Of a stretch of DNA of 64,000 nt, positions 56,082 through 64,000 are shown piece after piece. The stretch lies in NCBI GenBank assembly GCA_026389015.1, contig JAPLIR010000029.1:61975-125974 (forward strand), read 5' to 3'. The position numbers and the translations under genes are program-made. The notes under the pieces are model-generated. The model made no database searches and was not told the DNA's origin. It worked only from the letters and a program-made list of their open reading frames with translations. Source of the DNA: Candidatus Dependentiae bacterium (lineage in GTDB: Bacteria > Babelota > Babeliae > Babelales > Vermiphilaceae). Each line of letters opens with the position of its first letter. Positions within the stretch are counted from its first letter, which is position 1.

Positions 56082-56846
56082 ATGAAAAAACAACTTTTGT
56101 ATGTTGCTAACTGGAAAATGAATATGCTTGTGGACCAAGCTGTCGACTTTACTGTTGCCTGCAAAGAATTTGTCGAACAGAACAAAGATCTTGCAGGAGC
56201 AATAGCCATCTGCCCTACATTTCTTCACATTGCCCCGGTTGTAGAAATCTTGGAAGATTCGCCCATTGGTGTCGGCGCCCAAAATTGCTCCGAACATGAA
56301 AGCGGTGCTTACACCGGTGATGTTTCAGCGCTCGCGCTATCCGATATATTCTGTGACTATTGCATTGTCGGCCATAGCGAACGTCGCACACATCATAATG
56401 AATCAAATGAAGTAGTAGCCCGCAAGGTTGCACAATTGCTTGCCAATATGATTTTCCCCATCATTTGCATCGGCGAAACAGCAGAAGAGCATGACCTACA
56501 ACAAACACAGGAAATTTTAGAATCACAGCTACTTCCTATTATTGAAGTGCTCAACAATGCAGAACAGCTTCCTGGAGTTCTGACCATAGCATACGAACCA
56601 GTTTGGGCAATCGGCACCGGCAAAACTCCCGATTCTGCATCATTAGAAAAAACTTTCAAATGGCTTACCAATTATTTGCAGACGCAAGTCAACGAAAAAA
56701 TTGAGTTCTGCCTGCTGTACGGCGGCAGTGTTGATGAAAAAACTGCACCTCAACTGGCTCAGGTTAAAGGTCTTGGCGGCTTTTTAATCGGCAACGCAAG
56801 TCTAGATTTCCAAAAATTTAAAAACATAGTAGGCTTAACGCACTAG
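56082..56846 (+). CDS. tpiA: Triosephosphate isomerase
   Basis: A 254-residue TIM-barrel enzyme that interconverts dihydroxyacetone phosphate and glyceraldehyde-3-phosphate. Conserved active-site motifs are present: NWKMN with Lys12, CIVGHSERRTHH with catalytic His, and AYEPVWAIGTG with catalytic Glu, then YGGSV and LIGNASL. Length is normal. It lies 9 bp after the LysE-like gene and before secG, an order seen in several bacteria (tpiA-secG). Confidence 0.97.
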   Translation: MKKQLLYVANWKMNMLVDQAVDFTVACKEFVEQNKDLAGAIAICPTFLHIAPVVEILEDSPIGVGAQNCSEHESGAYTGDVSALALSDIFCDYCIVGHSERRTHHNESNEVVARKVAQLLANMIFPIICIGETAEEHDLQQTQEILESQLLPIIEVLNNAEQLPGVLTIAYEPVWAIGTGKTPDSASLEKTFKWLTNYLQTQVNEKIEFCLLYGGSVDEKTAPQLAQVKGLGGFLIGNASLDFQKFKNIVGLTH

Positions 56847-56883
56847 AAAATTAGTCTATAAGTCTACATTACGGAGAACAAAC

Positions 56884-57180
56884 ATGTTATACGGATTATT
56901 AGTAAGTTTATTTATATTTTTATGCATCCTGTTGATCTTGGTGATTTTGTTACAAAAAAGTAAAAGCAGTATGGGCCTTGGCGGACTTGGTGGCAGTGCA
57001 CAAATGCTGTTTGGCGGTTCAGGCGGACAAGATCTCTTTCAACAAGTAACCTGGGTTATGATAGCCTTATTCATGGCGGGTTCATTAATGCTTACTATTA
57101 TGTCTTCATCAAAAAAAAGCGCTATGCCTTCTTACAAAACCCAAAGCGCTCCTGTTCAACCGACAGAACCTATAGAGTAA
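56884..57180 (+). CDS. secG: Protein translocase subunit SecG
   Basis: A 98-residue SecG with two membrane segments (LVSLFIFLCILLILVILLQ and VTWVMIALFMAGSLMLTIM) and the conserved loop LGGLGGSAQMLFGGSGGQD between them. It is part of the SecYEG channel. A GGAG site lies before the ATG. Same strand as tpiA, 37 bp after it. Confidence 0.95.
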   Translation: MLYGLLVSLFIFLCILLILVILLQKSKSSMGLGGLGGSAQMLFGGSGGQDLFQQVTWVMIALFMAGSLMLTIMSSSKKSAMPSYKTQSAPVQPTEPIE

Positions 57181-57225
57181 CCTCCTAGCCAAACATAAAA
57201 TGAACGCATAAAAAAGAGGAGCCTT

Positions 57226-58005
57226 GTGGTTATAGAATTTGTAAATGCCCTAGGGCAAATGGTTTTGAATCTTTGCGATGACTTAGGAAGCTTTGTCATA
57301 TTCCTAGCCAAAGCAATCAAAACACTCTTTACCACACGGCTCAAAATGTCAAAGCTGTTCTTTCAAATGAACAGTATTGGCGTGGATTCATTTATGATTA
57401 TTGTTCTTACCGGATCATTTGCAGGCATGGTATTTGCCTTGCAAAGTTATATTGGATTTCAACGTGTCGGCGGCGAACAATTTATTGGATCGGTCGTTGC
57501 TCTAGGTATGATTCGAGAACTTGGACCTGTGCTCACCGGCCTCATGGTTGCTGGCCGTGCTGGATCTGCCATCGCTGCAGAAATTGGCACCATGCGTATT
57601 ACCGAACAACTCGATGCTCTAACAACACTCCGTATCAACAGCTTTCAATATTTAGTAGTGCCGCGCATATTGGGTGGCACTATTATTTTACCCTTCCTGA
57701 CTACCTTTGCGATGATCTTTGGTATTGGTGGCGGCTATGTTGTATGTGTGCATGTCCTTGGCTTAAGTCCCGAGGATTACATGACCAGCATAAAAAACTA
57801 TGTTACATACGAAGACATCACCGGTGGCCTGACAAAAGCAGCGGCCTTTGGCTTTATTCTTTCATGGGTTGGATCCTATAAAGGATACCATACCGAGGGT
57901 GGCGCACGCGGCGTTGGCATAGCAACCACTCAAAGCGTTGTGACCAGTTCTATTTTAATTTTGATTTCAAATTACTTCCTGACCAAAATGTTAGAACATC
58001 TCTAG
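57226..58005 (+). CDS. mlaE: MlaE/YrbE-family ABC permease
   Basis: A 259-residue inner-membrane permease of the phospholipid-transport Mla/Mce system. The hallmark RELGPVLTGLMVAGRAGSAI followed by AAEIGTMRITEQLDAL is intact, and about five hydrophobic segments are seen. The start is GTG, after AAGAGGAGCC. It is followed 15 bp later by mlaF. In E. coli it works with MlaF, MlaD and MlaB in lipid asymmetry; mlaD and mlaB are not found here. Confidence 0.92.
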   Translation: MVIEFVNALGQMVLNLCDDLGSFVIFLAKAIKTLFTTRLKMSKLFFQMNSIGVDSFMIIVLTGSFAGMVFALQSYIGFQRVGGEQFIGSVVALGMIRELGPVLTGLMVAGRAGSAIAAEIGTMRITEQLDALTTLRINSFQYLVVPRILGGTIILPFLTTFAMIFGIGGGYVVCVHVLGLSPEDYMTSIKNYVTYEDITGGLTKAAAFGFILSWVGSYKGYHTEGGARGVGIATTQSVVTSSILILISNYFLTKMLEHL

Positions 58006-58020
58006 GACCATGGGTATATA

Positions 58021-58794
58021 ATGCCAAGCATTAAAATCATCGATTTAAAAAAACAGTTCGGCACCAAATGGGTTACCAACGGGGTCAATCTAGAGATTCC
58101 AGAGGGAAAGATGACCATTATTGTTGGCCGTTCTGGTGAAGGCAAATCAGTACTGCTCAAGCAAGTTATTGGCCTTCTTAAACCAACCAGTGGTGAAATT
58201 CTCATCGATGGCGTCGATATCACAAAACTATCCGAAAAAGAAATGTCCAAGCAATTTGCACAATTTGGGTATGTATTCCAATTTGCTGCACTTCTGGATT
58301 CATTAAACGTCTTTGAAAACGTCGGCATTACGCTTCTGGAAAATGGCGTGAATCCAGATGATGTCATGCCCATCGTCAGAGAAAAATTGGGGCTTGTCCA
58401 TTTAGAAGAAGACACACTCACGAAATACCCATCAGAACTCTCTGGTGGTATGAGAAAGCGTGTTGGTCTTGCCCGCACCTTGGTCACCAATCCAAAAATA
58501 ATTTTATACGATGAACCAACAACAGGCCTTGACCCGATCACCTCACGAGTTATTCATGAACTCATGAATGATATGCAACACAAGCTCAATATCACTTCAG
58601 TAATTATTTCCCACGATATTGAAATTTTTAAATACGCAGATTACGTTGCTCTGCTTCACGAAGGAACTATTAAATTTTTTGGCGATGCAAAAACCGTTTG
58701 GGAATCAGAAAATCCATACATCTACCAATTCATTAGAGGACTCGCTGTTGGCCCTATTCAAACAGAAATTCCGCACGGAAAAGATAAGTTCTAA
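58021..58794 (+). CDS. mlaF: MlaF-type ABC transporter ATPase
   Basis: A 257-residue ABC ATPase of the MlaF/Mkl group. Walker A GRSGEGKSVLLKQVIGLL, YVFQFAALLDSLNVFENVGI, signature LSGGMRKRVGLARTLV and Walker B ILYDEPTTGLDP are intact. The FQxAALxDSLNVxENV element is typical of Mla/Mce ATPases. It completes a two-gene mlaEF unit; the next gene is convergent and ends 4 bp away. Ribosome site weak. Confidence 0.92.
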   Translation: MPSIKIIDLKKQFGTKWVTNGVNLEIPEGKMTIIVGRSGEGKSVLLKQVIGLLKPTSGEILIDGVDITKLSEKEMSKQFAQFGYVFQFAALLDSLNVFENVGITLLENGVNPDDVMPIVREKLGLVHLEEDTLTKYPSELSGGMRKRVGLARTLVTNPKIILYDEPTTGLDPITSRVIHELMNDMQHKLNITSVIISHDIEIFKYADYVALLHEGTIKFFGDAKTVWESENPYIYQFIRGLAVGPIQTEIPHGKDKF

Positions 58795-58797
58795 TTT

Positions 58798-59703
58798 TTA
58801 TTTTTTTATTGTCGCAAGCATTTCATGATAAAGCTTATGCACATATTCAGCGCGTTTTGATATAAGTGGGTGATGCATGTCATGTGGATTATCTTTTTGA
58901 GATGAGAAAAATTGAACCAATGCCAATGCAGTTCTAGGACTATTGAGCGCTGCCAACTTATCAGCACGTTCTTCTTGAAATCGTGCAAATTCGGCTATGT
59001 ACGACTCAGATCTCTTCGGATCTTTAACCGTGTAAGTCAACATCGATCGCAACAAAACTTTTGTATAACAATCATTGTGCAATAAATGCTGTATTTCGTG
59101 ATGCACAAAAGCGTTAAACATATTTCGGTCGTGCAAATGCTCCTTGATAAATTTCTCATTTATAGCAAAAACAGTCTGCCCAACACACACCTTCAGATGA
59201 GTTGCCTTGTCAATCTGTTGCATGCCAACAGCAAGAGGATGTATGCCATAATTCTCTAAAAGAGTTCTCACTCTGTCTACGCCGGCCTTCCATATCAAGT
59301 TAGTATAGAGAGCATTCGACTCTAGCACTCCCTTCTGTTCCATGCATCTAAAATTGCGCTGATTAATACTCTTAAGACGATCAAAATCACTAACAGAAGC
59401 GCCATTAATCTTTAATAAGACACTCATAAGTTCGCGCTCTTTATGTGCAAGCTCAGTAATATTTTTTTGCGCTACCAGAGCCCATGGTTTTTTGGTTGTT
59501 AACATTGCACAAAAATTCTTACGTTCTTGTTCAAAGGGAGCCTTATAGTTCCCCTGAGGAGCGTTTGAAAACTGCCGCATCAATTGAACCCTTTTTGCTG
59601 CTTGCGTAGCAAGGGTCTGTTGAGCTATAGATTTAAAGCTCATGCCATGAACAGACGAAGCAAAAGATATATACAATAGGGGAAAAATTATTTTTTTAGC
59701 CAT
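58798..59703 (-). CDS. Secreted M48-like metallopeptidase (paralogue A)
   Basis: A 301-residue protein. A signal peptide (IIFPLLYISFASSVHG) is followed by an acid-free, Lys/Arg-containing stretch to residue 57 ending RQFSNAP, then NYKAPFEQ, shared with its paralogues. HEIQH at 202-206 is a zinc HExxH motif, and EERAD at 244-248 gives the third ligand of M48-type peptidases. The C-terminus MHHPLISKRAEYVHKLYHEM resembles the HPxxxxR tail of M48 enzymes. It is the last of three tandem paralogues on this strand. Probably an active secreted zinc protease; substrate unknown. Confidence 0.8.
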   Translation of the reverse strand: MAKKIIFPLLYISFASSVHGMSFKSIAQQTLATQAAKRVQLMRQFSNAPQGNYKAPFEQERKNFCAMLTTKKPWALVAQKNITELAHKERELMSVLLKINGASVSDFDRLKSINQRNFRCMEQKGVLESNALYTNLIWKAGVDRVRTLLENYGIHPLAVGMQQIDKATHLKVCVGQTVFAINEKFIKEHLHDRNMFNAFVHHEIQHLLHNDCYTKVLLRSMLTYTVKDPKRSESYIAEFARFQEERADKLAALNSPRTALALVQFFSSQKDNPHDMHHPLISKRAEYVHKLYHEMLATIKK

Positions 59704-59726
59704 AAGACTTCCAATTTTCCATTAGG

Positions 59727-61025
59727 TTATTTCTTTGATTTATTTTTTTCTATCGCTGCAACCATTTCTTGATGCAATTTTTTAAGATACTGAGCACGCT
59801 CTGAATCTAATGGATGGGTATTATCGCTCTTTCTTGATGGAATCCGACTAACGCCCGTTTGATATAGAGTCCATTGGAGCCACGATAACTTGGCTACGAA
59901 CTCAGATTTATTCCGTTGATCTCTTTGAGAGAACATATCTGATAAAGATTTGGCGTACTTCGGATCTAATAACCCAGCCAAAATATCTGCACGTTTTTCT
60001 TGAAATCTACTTAATCGGTTGCTGAATAACTCTCCATATACTCTATCAATATTGTGAGTCTCCAGCAGTGCTAAAAGAATTACTTTCTTTATAGTATCAT
60101 CATGCAAAAGATGCTGAATTTCATGACAGGCTGCAGCCTCAAATGAATGAGCAATATTAAAATCAGTGTGCATCATCACAGGATCAATAAATATTGTTTT
60201 GTTTGCCGAGTGTGCAACCATTGGTGAACCATCATTCTCTTCTGGTACTATTTTGATTTCATCAGGGCTAATATTACAATCCATTAAAAGTTTTTGAATA
60301 CTTGATACGCGCTTTTTCCACACCAACAAATCCTGTTCGCTCATATTTTCTTCATCTTTACATTCTCTGGATTTCAATTCTCCCCTTTCAACAATTCCGC
60401 AACAATCTTCTTCATACCGCGACCATTCAGCAGGAGTAATTCTCGTATTCTTAAATAACTCATCCATTAATGATTGTTCTTCTTTTTTGAGCCGCTCAAT
60501 ACGTTCTTTTGCAACTTCACCCCAAAGAGTCTTTCCAAGATCTTCAGAACATTGATTTCGCGCTTGCTCAAAAGGCAATTCATACAACTTAACAGATTCT
60601 TGTTCTTCTTTGTCTTCACAGTGAGCAACTGAAGCAGTTGCTATAGTGCCTAACGCGCCAAGGGCCATTGCAAGATAAGGATTGAAATATCGCTTTTGCT
60701 TTTGATCTTTATCTTGATTTTTTCGTTGGTCTTGTAATGCATGAATCACATTCGAAACATTTTGATTTACACACGCAACTTGATTTATCTGAGGGATCGA
60801 AGAGGTAAAGCGTCCTGGCCTGAACGATGGCAAAGTCTTGGTGGCTATCGCCAAGGTGGGCATACATTTTGCAGATTGCGTCAACGAATGTGACAACGGC
60901 CGCACTATACTGGCCGCAGCTAATCTGCTTGCCAATTGCCCTAAAAATCGTGATGACATACCCTGCATTGGCAGGATTGAACATGTCAGCGAAAATAGAA
61001 CTACATACTTTATTTGTTTAAACAT
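59727..61025 (-). CDS. Secreted M48-like metallopeptidase (paralogue B, extended)
   Basis: A 432-residue paralogue. After the signal peptide (YVVLFSLTCSILPMQGM) comes an extra segment of about 90 residues with Arg, Ser, Ala and Leu but no acidic residue before position 99 (SSRFLGQLASRLAAASIVRP). A second hydrophobic stretch follows near 116-134 (YLAMALGALGTIATASVAHC), then the shared domain: LPFEQARNQC, SLMDELFKNTRITPAEW, HEIQH near 301 and EKRADILAGL. The C-terminus has THPLDSERAQYLKKLHQEM. The extra segment is absent from the paralogue at 61044. TTGGAGG precedes the start. Confidence 0.8.
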   Translation of the reverse strand: MFKQIKYVVLFSLTCSILPMQGMSSRFLGQLASRLAAASIVRPLSHSLTQSAKCMPTLAIATKTLPSFRPGRFTSSIPQINQVACVNQNVSNVIHALQDQRKNQDKDQKQKRYFNPYLAMALGALGTIATASVAHCEDKEEQESVKLYELPFEQARNQCSEDLGKTLWGEVAKERIERLKKEEQSLMDELFKNTRITPAEWSRYEEDCCGIVERGELKSRECKDEENMSEQDLLVWKKRVSSIQKLLMDCNISPDEIKIVPEENDGSPMVAHSANKTIFIDPVMMHTDFNIAHSFEAAACHEIQHLLHDDTIKKVILLALLETHNIDRVYGELFSNRLSRFQEKRADILAGLLDPKYAKSLSDMFSQRDQRNKSEFVAKLSWLQWTLYQTGVSRIPSRKSDNTHPLDSERAQYLKKLHQEMVAAIEKNKSKK

Positions 61026-61043
61026 AAAACCTCCAAATCATTT

Positions 61044-61937
61044 TTAAGAAATTATAACACCCATTGATTGAACTATTTCTTGATGCACTACCTTTAAATA
61101 AGCATCACGCTCTGCATGTGATGGATGCATACTATTAACTTGATTAACAAAATCATGATACTCATCCATTGATGCAAGAAGATCATTCGATATATCTAAC
61201 GCATACTGAGGATGCACTAAACTTGCTAAAATATCTGCACGTGTTTCTTGAAATTTACATAAGCGACTCATAAACGAATTCAACCAAGCCTCGTCTATTG
61301 AACATTGCATGCCCAAGCTGTTAAGATTGGCTACTACTGACCTGATATAACAATCATTATGCAAAATGTGTTGAATTTCATGACAGGTGATGGCTTCTAA
61401 ACTATTTTGATCAATCTCCATTGGGTTAATCGAAATATGGCGCAGGGTAGCACTCACTGGCGATAATGCATTATCATGCACAAGTATTGAAACATGCGGG
61501 CATAGATTAAATTTTTCCAAAAGAGTTTGTACTGTTGATTGGCTTTGTTCTGATATCAAAGCATCTTCACCTTGAAGCTCTTCTTTAATAGAATCTTCAG
61601 GTGTAGGTCGCTGTGCAAGCAATGCCTCTTGTTGATTAAAAGGCTCCTGACACATTACTTTACACTGTTCCCACTGAGCAGGAGTAAGTCCTGTAACGTT
61701 AAATAATTCATCCATAAGAATCCCTTCTTCTTGCTCAAATTGCGCAAGGTATTTTTGAGTAACAGCGCCCCATTTTTTATCCTCAACAAGTGCGCGGTGG
61801 AACTCTTTACATTGCTTTTCAAAAGGAGCTTGATAGAGAGATAACTGTTGTTTGGTATCAAGAGCAGGAAAGATAAACATAAATCCTGCCAAGATGCTTA
61901 GGGTGACCGCCAAACCTATAGCGTATATGTACTTCAT
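61044..61937 (-). CDS. Secreted or anchored M48-like metallopeptidase (paralogue C)
   Basis: A 297-residue paralogue with an N-terminal hydrophobic segment (AIGLAVTLSILAGFMFIFPA) that may remain as an anchor. The shared parts are SLYQAPFEKQC, ILMDELFNVTGLTPAQW, HEIQH near 186 (TCHEIQHILHNDCY) and ETRADILASL. The C-terminus MHPSHAERDAYLKVVHQEI keeps the HP-xxx-R tail. It is the first gene of the leftward triplet. A six-G run in AATAAGGGGGGATA lies before the start codon. Zinc-site residues are intact, so activity is likely. Confidence 0.8.
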   Translation of the reverse strand: MKYIYAIGLAVTLSILAGFMFIFPALDTKQQLSLYQAPFEKQCKEFHRALVEDKKWGAVTQKYLAQFEQEEGILMDELFNVTGLTPAQWEQCKVMCQEPFNQQEALLAQRPTPEDSIKEELQGEDALISEQSQSTVQTLLEKFNLCPHVSILVHDNALSPVSATLRHISINPMEIDQNSLEAITCHEIQHILHNDCYIRSVVANLNSLGMQCSIDEAWLNSFMSRLCKFQETRADILASLVHPQYALDISNDLLASMDEYHDFVNQVNSMHPSHAERDAYLKVVHQEIVQSMGVIIS

Positions 61938-62160
61938 TATCCCCCCTTATTGGTATTTACTTATCTAATATCACCGAATAATTAATTCATTTAGTAATAA
62001 TTATATAGGTAAAAACAATAAAATCAACAAAAATGCCTTATTTAGGCCATTTTTCAATAAAATAATCCCCTGGAACCTAGAAAACAGGAATGTTGACTTA
62101 AGGCCTACCTTTAATTTAATGTGCTTAAAAAGGCCCCCTCATTGAATTTTAAAGGAGAAT

Positions 62161-63888
62161 ATGATGATTAAAGGCGTTAAACAGTCAACTTTTGCGTGTG
62201 TACTCATTGTGGCATTATTGTCAGCAACGCTTTCAATCCAAACTATACCGCCAACACAGATGGCCAGCGGAATTCCCTACAATGAACGCCAAGCAGCGGT
62301 ACGAATCGGCACAGGCTTATGTAAACAAGAACTGTACTACCTCAATCAAAGATTACCAGGAGTAAAGGCTGCCATAGAGGCCATAGTGGGCTCAGAACTT
62401 AAGGACAATGAAGTCCCGCGCATTGCATTTTGCTCAAGTGGTGGCGGCCTCAGGGCTGCGATCTCCACCCTTGGTTTGCTCCAGGGTGCTGAGTTACAAG
62501 TAAAAAGGCAACCAGCACGCTCATTATTAGATTTTATGGGCATAAAGCAATTCATCGCCTATATCACTCTTTATTTTGCACAATGGTTTGGCTGGAACCA
62601 GCCTGCCACGATCACTCCAAACAATGACATCCTAGAACCACACCCCCTCAACCTACTCGATGCCTGCACCTACACAGCAAGTCTTTCTGGGTCATCATGG
62701 GCTCTTGCTGGATTAAACCAGTCTCGCATGTCGCCCACCAACTATTTGGAACATCTTTCCAATCAAATTAACAAGTCGCTCATTACTGATGTCGACGTTC
62801 AAGAAATCGTGTTTGAAATTATAGAAAAATGTAGCTATGGCCAACCAGTGTCACTTATCGATATTTATGGTGGTCTTCTTGCCCATAAATTTTTGAAAAA
62901 TCTTGGCAATAGCGATGAATCAGCAATCGACTTAACTTCATATGCTAGCCTTACCACCTCAGCGCAGATCCCACTCCCCATTCATACTGCTATTATGGGC
63001 GAAAAAGCTGGTCAATATATCTGGGTAGAATTCACTCCTTACGAAATTGGTAGCGTTGACTTGCGCTCATTTATTCCCACATGGGCATTTGGCAGAAAGT
63101 TTAACAACGGAACTTCAACCGATTTTGCGCCACCGCAAGCAATGGGTTATGGCATGGGCATTTGGGGATCTGCCATATCAATGAGTGCAAAAGAATTTTT
63201 CAATCTTGTTATCGAACCAGAATTAGGCACTATCGGCGCCAGTTATTTAGAATCACAATTTGGACACATTGCCGCATCCGGCGCTCCTGCACTAGCGCAA
63301 ATTTATTTAGAACTCACCAAACACAAAGAACGTTGCGCTCAAGATCTTACACGGTCCCTACTCGACACTCGCATCTCGCCAGCACAAGTGTTCAACTGGG
63401 CCTACGGCATGGCAACAGCACTTAACAACGAAGCGGATACAATAACTCTGGTTGATGCTGGCATCGACTTTAGTATTGCGCTACCACCACTGCTGCGCAG
63501 CGAACGAGCCGTCGATATAATTATTCTGTGTGATTATTCCGGCGGAACTATCGAAGATGATTTACGCGAAGCTGATGCCTACGCTCAACGTAATGGTTTG
63601 AGATTCCCTACTATTGATTATAGCAAAGTTAACCAGGTATGCTCAGTCCATCGTGACGCATCAAATCCTACTGCTCCTATTATAATTTACATGCCGCTCA
63701 TCAAAAATGATAGCTACAGCAATGGTTGGGATCCAAAAACCGCAGATTTTACTGCCACCTTAAATCTCGAATACACAAAAGACCAAACCGCCCTGCTCAG
63801 TGGTTTATCCAAGCAAAATATGATAGACAGTCAACGCATGATTATTGATACAATTAAGCAATGGATTGAAGATAAGAGAAAAGAGTGA
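62161..63888 (+). CDS. Secreted cPLA2-like phospholipase/lysophospholipase
   Basis: A 575-residue protein of the eukaryotic-type cytosolic phospholipase A2 (PLA2c) fold, which cleaves fatty acids from phospholipids. A signal peptide (FACVLIVALLSATLS) starts it. The oxyanion motif is SSGGGLRAAI at 92-101; the nucleophile is in SLSGSSWALAGL (Ser176, the GLSGS motif of cPLA2); the Asp of the dyad is in LVDAGIDFSI (about 432), followed by VDIIILCDYSGG as in cPLA2. No C2 domain. ATG 62164 has slightly better spacing from AAGGAG than 62161. Its neighbours are secreted metallopeptidases, so it may act on host membranes (inference). Confidence 0.85.
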   Translation: MMIKGVKQSTFACVLIVALLSATLSIQTIPPTQMASGIPYNERQAAVRIGTGLCKQELYYLNQRLPGVKAAIEAIVGSELKDNEVPRIAFCSSGGGLRAAISTLGLLQGAELQVKRQPARSLLDFMGIKQFIAYITLYFAQWFGWNQPATITPNNDILEPHPLNLLDACTYTASLSGSSWALAGLNQSRMSPTNYLEHLSNQINKSLITDVDVQEIVFEIIEKCSYGQPVSLIDIYGGLLAHKFLKNLGNSDESAIDLTSYASLTTSAQIPLPIHTAIMGEKAGQYIWVEFTPYEIGSVDLRSFIPTWAFGRKFNNGTSTDFAPPQAMGYGMGIWGSAISMSAKEFFNLVIEPELGTIGASYLESQFGHIAASGAPALAQIYLELTKHKERCAQDLTRSLLDTRISPAQVFNWAYGMATALNNEADTITLVDAGIDFSIALPPLLRSERAVDIIILCDYSGGTIEDDLREADAYAQRNGLRFPTIDYSKVNQVCSVHRDASNPTAPIIIYMPLIKNDSYSNGWDPKTADFTATLNLEYTKDQTALLSGLSKQNMIDSQRMIIDTIKQWIEDKRKE

Positions 63889-63917
63889 GTTTTTTAATTA
63901 TATGACGTACATAAAAA

Positions 63918-63955
63918 TGGCGAGGTATCTTGCAGTACCTCGCCACTATCTTTTC
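63918..63955 (+). terminator. Terminator after the phospholipase gene
   Basis: A perfect 10-bp stem TGGCGAGGTA / TACCTCGCCA with an 8-nt loop, followed by CTATCTTTTC. It lies 30 bp beyond the stop. Nothing further is recognised up to the window end. Confidence 0.7.
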
Positions 63956-64000
63956 TACGATATTACGAAATTTTATAAATTCTGTGTTTACCAACTTTAA

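Overview
The window is an AT-rich, densely coded bacterial chromosome segment of about 54 genes. No tRNA, rRNA or CRISPR array was recognised. It mixes standard bacterial housekeeping genes (murE, murJ, lon, typA, truA, rpsF/rpsR, rnhB, tsaB, ruvX, rsmE, gpmI, tpiA, secG, atpD/atpC) with many signal-peptide proteins of the kind seen in bacteria that live inside protists: seven ankyrin-type proteins, a Fic protein, a cPLA2-like phospholipase, secreted AAA+ ATPases and secreted metallopeptidases. This mix, with two NamZ (DUF1343) paralogues and a membrane pyrophosphatase, suggests an intracellular or host-associated Gram-negative bacterium. Candidatus Dependentiae (TM6/Babeliae) is my best guess, made from gene content and style only; no marker gene was compared.

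Layout. 0-5.5 kb: an edge-truncated likely immunity gene, a polymorphic-toxin-like gene and two paralogous AAA+ ATPases. 5.5-8.1 kb: two NamZ-like proteins. 8.4-12 kb: a coiled-coil secreted protein, a transposase scrap and a membrane pyrophosphatase. 12-14.6 kb: Fic behind three 51-bp inverted-repeat units, and an ankyrin protein. 14.8-24 kb: murE, an AGCS symporter, ruvX, a small zinc-ribbon gene, tsaB, rsmE and gpmI. 24-27 kb: an ankyrin protein and a poly-Ser/32-residue-repeat protein. 26.7-42 kb: housekeeping genes including typA, rpsR/rpsF, an S24-like regulator, rnhB, a HAS-barrel-like protein, HerA, atpD/atpC, a PfkB kinase and lon. 42-48 kb: a LolD-like ATPase, a second poly-Ser protein, murJ, a Nudix hydrolase, a PilO-like protein and an M23 peptidase. 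48.3-51.3 kb: a small secreted protein and three ankyrin genes. 51.4-58.8 kb: a short uvrC overlapping a clpB without N-domain, DUF302, and lysE-like, tpiA, secG, mlaE, mlaF. 58.8-63.9 kb: three tandem secreted M48-like metallopeptidases and a secreted cPLA2-like phospholipase.

How the genes fit together. MurE, MurJ, the M23 peptidase and NamZ argue for a made and remodelled peptidoglycan wall with meso-diaminopimelate. MlaE/MlaF and the LolD-like ATPase argue for an outer membrane. The K+-dependent-type pyrophosphatase, F1 subunits, GpmI and TpiA give some energy metabolism. The strongest candidates for undescribed biology are the tandem M48-like proteins, two of which carry acid-free, Arg-rich stretches after the signal peptide that resemble mitochondrial presequences; the paired signal-peptide AAA+ ATPases; and the 51-bp operator-like array before fic. 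Coding starts were chosen by Shine-Dalgarno spacing and promoter position; several are shorter than the longest possible reading frame.
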